A stretch of 64,000 bases of DNA, from positions 1-64,000 of IMG/VR virus record IMGVR_UViG_3300017917_002108, one strand, 5' to 3'. This document shows, piece after piece, positions 37,501 through 47,054 of the stretch. The notes beneath the pieces were generated by a model. That model saw only the letters and a list, made by a program, of their open reading frames with translations. It did no database searches and was not told where the DNA came from. Position numbers and translations under genes: made by a program. This DNA comes from a virus. Each line of letters opens with the position of its first letter. Positions within the stretch are counted from its first letter, which is position 1.

Positions 37501-40500
37501 AGAATCAACTATGTTAGAGATTATGTATTTCATCCGTCCGGATCAACAGCATCTCTAGTATTAGACGAATCAACTCCTTGGCCATTTGATATATTCACAT
37601 ATAATTCTGCTATCTGTAGTAGAGATGTGGGATTAATCATAGACGGTCTAGGATATGATATAGTTCTAAATACAAACTATCATTCTAGAAAATCAGGTCT
37701 AAGTTATAGACAGGCTAATGCATCAGTGGTCATTGAAGACCAATTACAACTAACATTAGATGCTATATCCTATGCACATACCACAGCATTTGGCCTGTTA
37801 GATTCTTATCCGGCGGCACAGTCTACCGTACAATCCAGTGAACTAATAATTCTAGATATCGTAGAAAACGGTACGACATTTGCCCCTGCTCTAATTATCA
37901 CAGCTCCTACAGGTTTATCAGCTAATCTAGTCAAAGCTAAAAATCAATTAGAAAATAATATAGCTTATATAAAGGCAGAAGTTTTAGGATATATGAATAC
38001 CACATATCCAGCGTTGGGTCTAGATGAAGATAGATTTAATACCGATATTCAATATATCATAGAAGGTTTGATCTATGACCTAACCTATGGCGGAAACAGC
38101 GAAACTAGAAAATCTGGTTTGAGATTTTACGATGGAGTAGGTTCTGCCGTAGCTTTACAGATTCCTTCCGGTCAGTTAATTGAAACAAGTCAAGGTGTAT
38201 TGTATGCCAGCTATCTAGCACAACAAGTTGTTCGAAACCTTGCACCTGCGGTGACCTATTCGGCTGTTCCCAGAACTTCTGGCGCAGCAGCATCTGCCAC
38301 AGAGGCTACTTTAATAAACACCTTAGTGGCCAATGTCAACGGCATTCTACTAGGAGGTCCGGGTGCCGCGGCTGCTGAAGTGCTGCCGGACCTTACCGCT
38401 TATCCTTATACGGTCAACGATCTTAATGCTAGAACTATTCTTGTAACAGAAAAGTCAGATATACAACAGGCAGTGATAGATTATGTTGACGAAAACGCCA
38501 ATGTATATGAGGTATTGATGCCGGGCAATAGATCTATGTTAAGCAATGACTTTACACAGATCAATGACCTCGGTTATGGTATTGTGGTAAACAATGGAGG
38601 TCTGATAGAGGCTGTTTCTATGTTTACCTACTACTGCCATATATCATATTATTCTATGGGTGGTGGTCAGATACGTTCAGTGGCTGGATCTAGTGCTCAT
38701 GGAAATTATGCACTAGTGGCACAGGGTGCGGACCCACTAGAAGTTCCTACTCCGGTTACACTGTATTATAATCTAGCACAGGGCATAACCTGTTACTTTC
38801 CCTCTGGCTCATATGCTAACGCTGTAAGTGGGTTGGTTATCTTTGTTACCTACGATGACTATGTGCCTCTCGACGTCAGCGAATTAGAAATTGACCACGG
38901 ACTAGGCCAGGTGTATAGGTATCCAGTAGTATCTGTCAGCACTGCTGATCTTCCTGCAGGCGTTGCTAGACTGGGTCTAAGAAGCAGTGAGGGCACAGGA
39001 GTAGATGGACTTGCAGCAGTAGTACCAAACGGTACTAGAATGACCATAAGACAGAATGCACAGGTAGTACTCACAGGAGATGTAGTACAAGTGGCTGTGC
39101 GTCCTTCGACCGGTCTGGTACTTGCAGAAAGCGTAGATGTTTATCGTATTCTCCAGTTTGAAAATTATACTGATCCCGCCGGGGGAAGAATATTCACTAT
39201 CTCTATAGCATCACCTGCGGTAATTACCAGAACCTCACATGGTTTGAGGCCAGGTTATCAGATCAGTTTAACTACTACGGGAACACTTCCAACTGGGGTA
39301 GACACCTTAACTACTTATTATGTTGTATCTGATGGTTTCACAGCTAATTCTTTTAGAATTTCAACGACAAAAAACGGTTCTCCCATAACTACTTCAGGCT
39401 CACAATCAGGAGTTCATAGCTATATTGTAGAAGGACTGGCAAGAACTACTTTAAGAGAAAACTATAACTATGTCGATTTATCTCTGTGGAGCACACAAGA
39501 GTATAGTGGTTCGACTAACACCTGTACTATTACCATAGCGGCACCGGCTGTGGTCACCTGTGCCAGTCACGGATTTATTGCAGGGGATGTCATAAGATTT
39601 ACAACCACGGGCACATTGCCTGGTGGTATGAGTACGAATAAACATTATTTCGTCACTGCTACTCCGAGTCCGAACACATTTAGATTCACTGATGTGGCCA
39701 CAGGTGCAGGGGTTGATCTTGATACCTTTGGTACACAATCGGGTACTCATAGTGTAGGAAAAGTCAAAGGCTATGCCGGCGATAATGTATTGGCTATAAC
39801 TGCGCTAGGTACAGCTGATGCAGAAAGAGTTCTCAATACTAAATTTGTATGGAAAGGAACCACTCACACAGTAATTTCATACGAAAACGAAACTGTTACT
39901 GGTCAGCCTTATGCTAGAATAACCATAAGTCCTGCATTGTCTGACAGTGTGGTATATTTTACGTACCTTCCTACTTTAAAATCTGCTACATTAAAAGATG
40001 AACCGGGTACACTAACTATTAGAATTTCTTTAACTCGTGTTACATCACACGATTTATTAGAAATTGGTACAGGTTCTTATGCAGATACTAATTATCCTAA
40101 CGAAATCTATGGTCCTCCGGTAAATTCAATCAACGATGCCAATGAAACAGAAGAGCGAGGGGTTGGTCGAGTTTTCTATGTTACTACTGATCAATTTGGT
40201 AACTTCTCAGTAGGTCCATATTTCCGTGTAGACCAAGGCACTGGTACTGTTACTTTTGCAGCAGCTATCGCTCTAAGTAACCTAGATGGTATCGGTTTTA
40301 AACGTGGTGTACCAGTTTCAGAATTCTCTACAGACACTGGATTTTCGGATAACGCCACAGATACTGTACCTACAGAAAATGCCACTAGAGGTTATTTAGA
40401 TCGACGTTTGGGTCTTAGCCATACTGGAGATATAGTATCAGCTACTAGCCTTATTCCTGCGATAACAGGCGGATTCATGTCCTTAGACGGTCAACTGAGC

Positions 40501-41907
40501 ATGAAGGCCAATATGGATTTGGGCGGTAATAAAATAGAAAATCTCGGTGATCCTATTGGTCCTACAGATGCTGTGAACCTCCGAAGCCTTGTAGCGTCAA
40601 ATTTCCAAGAATTTACAGTGGTTGACCCCCGGGCTGGGGATCTATTGGTTTATACAGGGGCGGGCAACGATGCAGAAAATGCTTCAGTTGTAGGTGATAT
40701 TAGCCTAAGCCTGGACAGCACTGCGCATACTATTTCTGCACAGATCACACCGGGTGTCATAGTTAACACAGATATTAATTCAGCAGCAGCGATTTCTCAG
40801 AGCAAATTAAGTCTGCAGGCAGCCACTACCAGAGCTAATGCCACAGGTATCACACAAGCTGATAGAGGATTAGTGAGTTTTGATAGTGCTCAATTTGATG
40901 TTACAAGTGGTTGGGTCACCCTAAAAGATAATGGTATTACCCTAACAGATCTGCCACAGATAGCCACTAAAACTGTGTTAGGTAATTCAACTTTAATCAC
41001 AGGCAATGTCAGCGCAGTACCTTTCAGTGATGTGGTCAATGACGGTGGTGCTGTCAAGAAAAGTCAATACAGCAGCGGTACTGGATATCTCCGCAGAATT
41101 GGTTTTACATTTAACAACGACGGTGATTATTCTATTGTAGACGAATCCAGTGCTAACACACCCAGTACTTTGGTCAAGCGTGACAGCAACGGTGATTTCT
41201 CAGCCAGAAATGTCAGTGTAGAAAGATTGGTAGTAGATACAAAAACAGTATTAGATACCACAACTTCAGCCACCGGTGGTTACACTCAGGTATATGGTTT
41301 CACTGGCCAAGTAGGTATATTGATAGGCGACGGTTCAGTAGCCACAGATAAACGTTCATTTTATGATAATGACGGTCATGCATTTAGAACACAAAATGGA
41401 TTGGCCTATGCTCCTATAACCTGTTCTAGCGTACAGGCCACAGTATTAACTACTGGATCTACTGCTACAGCAGGAACAGTAACAGGCACATGGAGTCTCA
41501 GCTCAGGATCACGGTTCCAGGCTACCTATGCTGACCTAGCAGAGTACTACGAAGGCGATAAAGACTATGAAGTAGGAACTGTGTTGGTATTCGGTGGCGA
41601 AAAAGAAGTTACAGTTACAACAATGAAAATGGACAGCAGAGTGGCCGGAGTGGTCAGTGATACTGCGGCCTATACCATGAATTCAGCCTGTCCAGGATCA
41701 AAGAATTTAATTGCCTTGCAAGGTAGAGTAAAATGTAAGGTCGTAGGCAGGATCCGTAAAGGAGACATATTAGTCACTACCAGTATACCTGGTGTAGCAG
41801 GATTACCAGAAAGTCAGGCCCAGGCAGGAACTATAATCGGTAAGGCTCTACAAGACTATGATTCAGATCACATTGGCACCATTGAGGTAGCCGTAGGAAG
41901 GACATAA
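34501..41907 (+). CDS. Giant fibre/adhesin protein (2468 aa)
   Basis: The N-terminal 40 residues (GNDGTGDSIRDSFRKVNDNF then RELY) form a module shared with genes at 47055 and 55544. The body is beta-rich. A block CxRDVGLIIDxxxxDxxYGG recurs near residues 695, 1040 and 1185. A second block, HGLxxGDxVxxTTTGTLPxG, recurs near 805, 1580 and 1690. The C-terminus, from YADLAEYYEGDKDYEVGTVL to GTIEVAVGRT, resembles the chaperone/G2-type end domain of phage fibres, which may be cleaved after trimerisation. It is probably the main long fibre. Confidence 0.87.
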   Translation: MARKIIDIGIVGNDGTGDSIRDSFRKVNDNFRELYSSLGLGEKLTFINLDDTPADYLGQENAILSVNNTETGLAFKQLVPGSGISLDFASNSSEIRISAEFSRVSADPAPQLGGPLNAFSGDTRYAIANLPDLNDPAEFSASFARVTSIYGTNNNVDDPDRVAVNKGYADSKISLAGIDGIDPVTGDANPAFGQMSGPLILSRDPIPDDDLVHNGLIAATKRYVDNSAFGSSVNLYVATSGQDDRIGVSASLQGRALAYAYRTIEAACKRAEEILLESRLEIGPYKKLLTFNQGADFCTLAGITEAPASGSGFLGHALMSVDTATVRNVGVNYKINDILTITGGTGTQPARYQVLSITEAGGIISVLQLSSGVYTTLPGSTNVATSDNSAFGDGATFDLTYKVNNVIVDAGGSGYGLVSVRIIPALGDTTGSGAFGTADVLSGVVQSITITDQGSGFTDLPSVIVNLPRFLIRTDFFRTDFTGDVLTNTPTAIRGRDIREGLYLRGETSGALAQILAHQGALDSDGNEIFDVDIKYGSFQEDEIISYGDVAKRTQISILVESGIYEENLPIRIPTNTSIVGDEFRRVIIRPKPGRSSSPWAFIHFRRDLTVGENNTDLLTIADRLFGYHYLTDSSQPVYPIVNNKGYYRSAAQLLYLNRQFIQKEVIGWIEYQIQNNIDPYTSTFTYDAELCERDVGLIIDSMIFDLRYGGSNRSISAALKYFANASGLVAINDQLSETVAGIRRINTLAQLVIRNVEVTEIYQTSIPQIIDGAYISEVGAGGSSINISLVTSANPVVITASTAHGLSNGDQVLISEVGGTTAINGNDYYVDVIDTTSFYLYNDLALTDAVDGTNFAAYTTGGYITNNGGVIGALTDLIIDVISGSASVNYPKNNNEMDVFLCNDAVRFQAVTFQGHGGFAMVLDPEGQILAKSPYAQECASFSRSTGRQTFAGGQYVDGFTGNLKFRILSKDSNTFLRVGDLRRLPQLPASFIVRDTVYRINYVRDYVFHPSGSTASLVLDESTPWPFDIFTYNSAICSRDVGLIIDGLGYDIVLNTNYHSRKSGLSYRQANASVVIEDQLQLTLDAISYAHTTAFGLLDSYPAAQSTVQSSELIILDIVENGTTFAPALIITAPTGLSANLVKAKNQLENNIAYIKAEVLGYMNTTYPALGLDEDRFNTDIQYIIEGLIYDLTYGGNSETRKSGLRFYDGVGSAVALQIPSGQLIETSQGVLYASYLAQQVVRNLAPAVTYSAVPRTSGAAASATEATLINTLVANVNGILLGGPGAAAAEVLPDLTAYPYTVNDLNARTILVTEKSDIQQAVIDYVDENANVYEVLMPGNRSMLSNDFTQINDLGYGIVVNNGGLIEAVSMFTYYCHISYYSMGGGQIRSVAGSSAHGNYALVAQGADPLEVPTPVTLYYNLAQGITCYFPSGSYANAVSGLVIFVTYDDYVPLDVSELEIDHGLGQVYRYPVVSVSTADLPAGVARLGLRSSEGTGVDGLAAVVPNGTRMTIRQNAQVVLTGDVVQVAVRPSTGLVLAESVDVYRILQFENYTDPAGGRIFTISIASPAVITRTSHGLRPGYQISLTTTGTLPTGVDTLTTYYVVSDGFTANSFRISTTKNGSPITTSGSQSGVHSYIVEGLARTTLRENYNYVDLSLWSTQEYSGSTNTCTITIAAPAVVTCASHGFIAGDVIRFTTTGTLPGGMSTNKHYFVTATPSPNTFRFTDVATGAGVDLDTFGTQSGTHSVGKVKGYAGDNVLAITALGTADAERVLNTKFVWKGTTHTVISYENETVTGQPYARITISPALSDSVVYFTYLPTLKSATLKDEPGTLTIRISLTRVTSHDLLEIGTGSYADTNYPNEIYGPPVNSINDANETEERGVGRVFYVTTDQFGNFSVGPYFRVDQGTGTVTFAAAIALSNLDGIGFKRGVPVSEFSTDTGFSDNATDTVPTENATRGYLDRRLGLSHTGDIVSATSLIPAITGGFMSLDGQLSMKANMDLGGNKIENLGDPIGPTDAVNLRSLVASNFQEFTVVDPRAGDLLVYTGAGNDAENASVVGDISLSLDSTAHTISAQITPGVIVNTDINSAAAISQSKLSLQAATTRANATGITQADRGLVSFDSAQFDVTSGWVTLKDNGITLTDLPQIATKTVLGNSTLITGNVSAVPFSDVVNDGGAVKKSQYSSGTGYLRRIGFTFNNDGDYSIVDESSANTPSTLVKRDSNGDFSARNVSVERLVVDTKTVLDTTTSATGGYTQVYGFTGQVGILIGDGSVATDKRSFYDNDGHAFRTQNGLAYAPITCSSVQATVLTTGSTATAGTVTGTWSLSSGSRFQATYADLAEYYEGDKDYEVGTVLVFGGEKEVTVTTMKMDSRVAGVVSDTAAYTMNSACPGSKNLIALQGRVKCKVVGRIRKGDILVTTSIPGVAGLPESQAQAGTIIGKALQDYDSDHIGTIEVAVGRT

Positions 41908-44354
41908 TGGCACGAAGAACAATAGACCCCAAAAAGGCTCCGATATTATGGAGTACCATAGATCAGGCCTTCGAGGATATCAATTTAAATTTTACTGAGC
42001 TTTATGCTACAGTTGGAGGTCCCGGGGGTGTTGTTGATTTTGGTTCTCTTCCGACCGACGTTATCCCCAGCGATAGCGGAACCTACGATATAGGTTCTCC
42101 TACAAAACGTTGGAGAGATCTTTATCTCACTGGTTCAACCATTTATCTAGGATCGGCTGTTATTTCGTCAGTGGACGGGAAAGTTAATCTTCCTCCCGGA
42201 AGTTCTATTGGAGGATCAATATTAGATCAAGAATATTTTAGATCTATAGCGGTAGTTGGACAAACAGACATCGTAGCAGACGCAGGCGGCAACGATGTTT
42301 TAAATATAGCGTCCGGTAGTGGTATTTCTATAACTACAAATGCTAGTACTGATACATTGACCTTTACCAACAGCGGAGTAACATCCGCTATTGCTGGAAC
42401 TGGAATAAGCGTAAACACAGCTTCAGGAGCAGTTACATTTACTAATTCCGGAGTAACAGGTCTAGTCCAAGGCGCAGGTATAAGCGTCAGTGCTGCTACA
42501 GGAAATATTACCGTGGCCAACACTGGTGTGCTCAGTGTTGTAACAGATCCTGGATCTGGTATTACTCTAGATACCACAGTACCCGGAGTGGTTCGTGTAA
42601 CCAACAGTGCGCCAAATACCACTCAGAATTTATATAGAAATATCGCAGTTTCCGGACAGGTCACTCTTATTGCTGGAGATCCATTAGCGACATTGACATT
42701 AGTCAATGGTAACGGTATCAATATAACCACAACACCCGCCAGTGATTCTATTACAGTAACCAATACAGGTGTAACTAGTCTGGCTGTGTCTGCTCCAGGT
42801 CTAAGTATCACGGGTAGCACAGGTAGTTTAACTTTATCTAACACAGGTGTTACCGCTATATCAGCGGGTAATGGGATTTCTACTATTAACACTAGCACAG
42901 GTACAGTTGTTATTTCTAATACCAGATTCGGATTTACCAATATAGCGGTCACAGGCCAAAATCCCATCCAGGCAGACAACACCACAGATACATTTACTTT
43001 GATCGCAGGTGACGGTGTTGTGTTGACCACCAACGATGTCAATGACAGTTTGACCATAGACGTTAATTATGTCAAGGGAAATGTGTATTCCGAAAGTTCT
43101 ACAGTTTTAGTCAATGCTGCTCTAGGTAAAATTGTAGGCGACATAGAAACAGGTTCATTGAGAACATCTGCTACCGAAATAGCCTTAGGCGATGGGGCTG
43201 GTGAAGCTAACCAAGGATTTGCCGGTGTTGCCATAGGTAGATATGCTGGGGGATCCTCGCAGGGTAATAGATCGACCGCAGTTGGATTCAGTGCTGGTTC
43301 CTATTCTCAAGCAGCCTATTCTTTGGCTGTGGGCGATTCTGCAGGTAACATAAATCAAGGAACTAGATCAGTAGCTCTAGGAACACAAGCTGGTCAAAGT
43401 AATCAAGGCACCGCAGCAGTAGCCATTGGATATTCTGCAGGAGTGAATAACCAACCCGCAAACAGTATTATTATAAATGCTAGCGGAGTTGCACTAAACG
43501 GTAGTGCCTCAGGATTCTATGTAAATCCTGTGAGAGAGGTTACTGGTCCACAGGTTCTATATTATAATCCTTCTGACAAAGAAATAACATGGGGTCCTGT
43601 GCCAGCAGGAGGATCAGGAGGCAGCGGCGGTGGTGATTTTGAACTTAATGTTGCTGCAGACGATTCGACCATAAGAAGAATCTTCAACGGAGAAACATTA
43701 AAATTCGTAGGTGCATCTGGTATTAGTACAGCCACCGACGGTGAAGGCAAAGTAACTATCACAGGTCCGTCATTGTCCACTGTGGCCAATACTGGCAGTT
43801 ATAATGACCTTTTGAATTTACCCTCTATCCCAGCAGCCTACTCAGCTACCAGCATAGATGCACTATCAGACGTAGACACTTCCACTACACCGCCAACCAA
43901 TGGACAAAGCCTAGTATGGAGTTCTGTCAGCAGTAAATGGCTGCCCAGCACGATCAGTGGAGGTGGAGGTAGTCTACAATCAAGATCAACCGTTGGCACT
44001 TCGACAACTAATTTGGCCAATGGTGCTACCGGTAATATTACTATCACAGGTTATAAAGGATACATGTTGTATAAGATACAGACATCTGCAGCATCATGGG
44101 TTAGAATTTATACTGATTCAGCATCTCGAGCAGCAGATGCTTCTAGAGTAGAAGGTTCTGATCCTTTACCAGGATCAGGAGTTATAGCAGAAGTCATTAC
44201 TACAGGATCTCAAACAGTCTTAGTAAGTCCGGGAACCATAGGTTTCAGCAATGAATCAAGTCCTTCTACAAATATAGAAGTGGCTGTTACCAACAAGAGT
44301 GGTATCACTACAAATATCACTGTTACCCTTACTGTGGTACAGCTAGAGGCCTAA
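41907..44354 (+). CDS. Fibre protein with YadA-like head repeats (815 aa)
   Basis: The ATG overlaps the stop of the giant fibre (TAATG). The N-terminus WSTIDQAFEDINLNFTELYA is a divergent form of the shared attachment module. Residues about 100-390 repeat a VTNTGVTxL-like strand at least six times, consistent with a beta-solenoid. About 420-500 carries AVGxxAGxxxQ repeats (VALGTQAGQSNQGTAAVAIG), as in trimeric autotransporter heads. The C-terminus has a jelly-roll-like end. It is probably an adhesive trimer on the virion. Confidence 0.85.
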   Translation: MARRTIDPKKAPILWSTIDQAFEDINLNFTELYATVGGPGGVVDFGSLPTDVIPSDSGTYDIGSPTKRWRDLYLTGSTIYLGSAVISSVDGKVNLPPGSSIGGSILDQEYFRSIAVVGQTDIVADAGGNDVLNIASGSGISITTNASTDTLTFTNSGVTSAIAGTGISVNTASGAVTFTNSGVTGLVQGAGISVSAATGNITVANTGVLSVVTDPGSGITLDTTVPGVVRVTNSAPNTTQNLYRNIAVSGQVTLIAGDPLATLTLVNGNGINITTTPASDSITVTNTGVTSLAVSAPGLSITGSTGSLTLSNTGVTAISAGNGISTINTSTGTVVISNTRFGFTNIAVTGQNPIQADNTTDTFTLIAGDGVVLTTNDVNDSLTIDVNYVKGNVYSESSTVLVNAALGKIVGDIETGSLRTSATEIALGDGAGEANQGFAGVAIGRYAGGSSQGNRSTAVGFSAGSYSQAAYSLAVGDSAGNINQGTRSVALGTQAGQSNQGTAAVAIGYSAGVNNQPANSIIINASGVALNGSASGFYVNPVREVTGPQVLYYNPSDKEITWGPVPAGGSGGSGGGDFELNVAADDSTIRRIFNGETLKFVGASGISTATDGEGKVTITGPSLSTVANTGSYNDLLNLPSIPAAYSATSIDALSDVDTSTTPPTNGQSLVWSSVSSKWLPSTISGGGGSLQSRSTVGTSTTNLANGATGNITITGYKGYMLYKIQTSAASWVRIYTDSASRAADASRVEGSDPLPGSGVIAEVITTGSQTVLVSPGTIGFSNESSPSTNIEVAVTNKSGITTNITVTLTVVQLEA

Positions 44355-44355
44355 G

Positions 44356-47043
44356 ATGTCTGAACTCCTACATCTCATAACAACTAGAAAATATCTAGTT
44401 ATAGCCAATGAATTTCAGGATCTAGATTCTATCTATGATGACCTCGAAACCCTAGGAAAATCACCTACAGGTCTAGATTTATTTAGAGATATAGAGTGTG
44501 TGGACAGGAAGCCTAGTAGTAGGAGCACCGTGTATAGGTTGACAGATTATGAAGCTGATCAATTAAAACAAGATCCCAGAATCAAAACTGTAGAAGCACA
44601 TCCCGATGAGCTTGGTATCACTGCTGGCACCACAGCTACTAGTCAAACATCATCAAATTGGGACAAATCAGGTTCTACAAGTTCGTCTATGAAAAATTGG
44701 GCCTTGCTACGTTGCACAGAAGGAACTCAACGAGCAGGTTGGGGTGGAGTTGGCTACGAAGGCAACGGCACCGGTACTGCTACAGAGTCAGGAACTATAA
44801 CACTAACGCAAACTGGTCGTAATGTAGATATAGTAGTCATTGATGAAAACGGACTAGTTTGGAATCATCCAGAATATGCTGTCAATGCAGACGGGACAGG
44901 CGGCACAAGAACTGTTCAATACAATTGGGAACAACATAATCTAGCAGTCAAAGGAACAGCGGCATCAAATTATGTCTATGGCACTGGTTCTCATTCCACC
45001 CATGTGGCGGGAACTGTAGCCGGTAATACACAAGGCTGGGCTAGAAATGCCAATATATATAATATCTATTATCTAGCTGGTGATTCAGGTAGTGGTGATT
45101 TTCAGTATGTTATAGATTATGTTAGACAATTTCATGCCAATAAAAGTATAAATCCTGCTACTGGAAGACGTAATCCTACTATTACCAACAACAGTTGGGG
45201 CATGAGTATATTTCCCAGCGAATGGAGTTTCTCGGATATAACTGCTGTGACCTATAGGGGTGTTAGATATGCTCCCGCAGGTACTACAACCTATCTAGGC
45301 ACCAGCGGTGTTTGTACAACCAATACAAAACTTGCCGATCTATTAGGTTACGAAAACTTTGGAAATAGAATCGTTACTTCAGGAACTGCTACAACACCAG
45401 GCGGAACAATAACTGCTAAACCAGCGTCATGGACTCAAGACAGCAGTCAAAGTGTTTATATAGCACAGTTGACAGCTCCCTCAGCCTCATATTCTGTGTC
45501 GTTGAATATTACAGGTGCTAATACTGTGGTAAATGTGCGCAGTGATGTTGCGTCCGGAGGATCATTAGGTATAACTACCTTAACTATAAGCATCCAGATA
45601 TTAAGAACATCAGACAACACTGTCGTGGCTAGTTTTACACAAGGTCCTACATCTTCAGACAATGGAGGTGAAATCGGTCTCGTCATAGACGAAAATGTTA
45701 CTCTATCGGCTACAGGAAATTATACAGTAACCTATACCACTGTTCTGCAAAACGGTTCGGTGTCAAATCCTCTAACTGCCTTTAATATGTTAACACATAT
45801 TAATACTATACCTGTCTCAGAAAATGCTACGGTTACTTCAATAACAAATTCTTTACTAGGAGCAGCTAGCCTAACTGCCTCTACATCACCCACTACCGGC
45901 AATAACGACGATGGATATTGGTCTTTGTCTTTGCCTTTCTCTATAGAATATCTAGGAATAACTTACAATACAGTATATCCCGGAACAAATTTCTATCTTA
46001 CTTTTGGCTCTGGTTCAGCAGTTTGGAGTGGGATAAACATTTCTAATCCGGGACTGCCTAAAATTATGTGGTGTGCTAGAGATAACTCGGTGCAGAGAAT
46101 TTATTATGGTACAGAAGGATCTGCGCCTAATAGAACCTATAGAATACGCATGGAAGGTACATCAGCTACTTCAGGAACCCTAGGATCTCCTAATATGGTC
46201 TGCGAATATATATTCTATGAAAATAATCCTAGCAGAATAGATTTACAATTAGGAACAAACAATGCCAAACAACTTACAGGCAGTTTTACCACACAACAAC
46301 TGAATAATTTTGGATTCATTTCAGGACAACGTATTCCTGCTAGAGTGGCCAGTCTTGATGTTGATATAGAAGACGCCATAGACGAAGGCATAATATTTGT
46401 TGGCGCAGCCGGTAATGGAAGATGGAAGCACTGCCTACCGGGCGATCCAGATTGGAACAATACATTTGAAATGTCTGTAAGATATCCTGCCAGTGTCAGC
46501 AGTCCTTATTATTACATGCGTGGTACTAGTCCTACTGCCAACGACAATACCATAGACGGTGACTATGATATACCTAATATCTGTGTAGGATCGATAGATT
46601 CTATCCAGATAGACCAAAAGGTATTGTATAGCGATTGCGGTACAGGAGTAGATATATGGGCACCAGGCACTAATATTATAAGTTCATTACCCAGCGGTAC
46701 TGCTGATCCAAGAAGCGTCAGCTACTATCTGGGCAAATACAATGGGACTAGCATGGCCAGTCCACAGGTGTGTGGTGTATTGGCCTGTGCCTTAGAAATT
46801 TATCCTCACTGGAAACAAGAAGATGCCAAGGCCTACATAACCGGAATAGCCAAAACGAATCAACTATCAGCCAGTGCTGGGGGCTCTACGGATGGTCAGG
46901 ATCTGCAGGGAGCTCCTAATAAAACCTTGTTTTACAAGCGAGAAAGAGAAGATTCAGGAAATGTATTTCCTAAGACAAATTATAATGTAAGACCCACAAC
47001 AGGATCTGTGTATCCTAGACCTAGAATACGAAGAACAATATAA
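44356..47043 (+). CDS. Subtilisin-like serine protease in the fibre cluster (895 aa)
   Basis: The catalytic triad is visible: Asp in VDIVVIDENGLVW (about 160), His in GSHSTHVAGTVAG (about 216) and Ser in NGTSMASPQVCG (about 798), with oxyanion Asn in NNSWG (about 279). About 500 residues of beta-sandwich sequence are inserted between Asn and Ser, far more than in typical subtilases. There is no signal peptide. It starts 1 nt after the 815-aa fibre gene, so it is probably virion-associated: it may mature fibres, digest surface proteins of the host, or act as a receptor-binding enzyme. Confidence 0.87.
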   Translation: MSELLHLITTRKYLVIANEFQDLDSIYDDLETLGKSPTGLDLFRDIECVDRKPSSRSTVYRLTDYEADQLKQDPRIKTVEAHPDELGITAGTTATSQTSSNWDKSGSTSSSMKNWALLRCTEGTQRAGWGGVGYEGNGTGTATESGTITLTQTGRNVDIVVIDENGLVWNHPEYAVNADGTGGTRTVQYNWEQHNLAVKGTAASNYVYGTGSHSTHVAGTVAGNTQGWARNANIYNIYYLAGDSGSGDFQYVIDYVRQFHANKSINPATGRRNPTITNNSWGMSIFPSEWSFSDITAVTYRGVRYAPAGTTTYLGTSGVCTTNTKLADLLGYENFGNRIVTSGTATTPGGTITAKPASWTQDSSQSVYIAQLTAPSASYSVSLNITGANTVVNVRSDVASGGSLGITTLTISIQILRTSDNTVVASFTQGPTSSDNGGEIGLVIDENVTLSATGNYTVTYTTVLQNGSVSNPLTAFNMLTHINTIPVSENATVTSITNSLLGAASLTASTSPTTGNNDDGYWSLSLPFSIEYLGITYNTVYPGTNFYLTFGSGSAVWSGINISNPGLPKIMWCARDNSVQRIYYGTEGSAPNRTYRIRMEGTSATSGTLGSPNMVCEYIFYENNPSRIDLQLGTNNAKQLTGSFTTQQLNNFGFISGQRIPARVASLDVDIEDAIDEGIIFVGAAGNGRWKHCLPGDPDWNNTFEMSVRYPASVSSPYYYMRGTSPTANDNTIDGDYDIPNICVGSIDSIQIDQKVLYSDCGTGVDIWAPGTNIISSLPSGTADPRSVSYYLGKYNGTSMASPQVCGVLACALEIYPHWKQEDAKAYITGIAKTNQLSASAGGSTDGQDLQGAPNKTLFYKREREDSGNVFPKTNYNVRPTTGSVYPRPRIRRTI

Positions 47044-47054
47044 CGGAGCGCAAC

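Noticed and set aside
43150-43450. Tandem DNA repeat or CRISPR-like array
   Set aside because: The periodicity is protein-level (YadA-like AVGxxAG repeats) with diverged DNA; there are no identical repeats with spacers and no cas genes.
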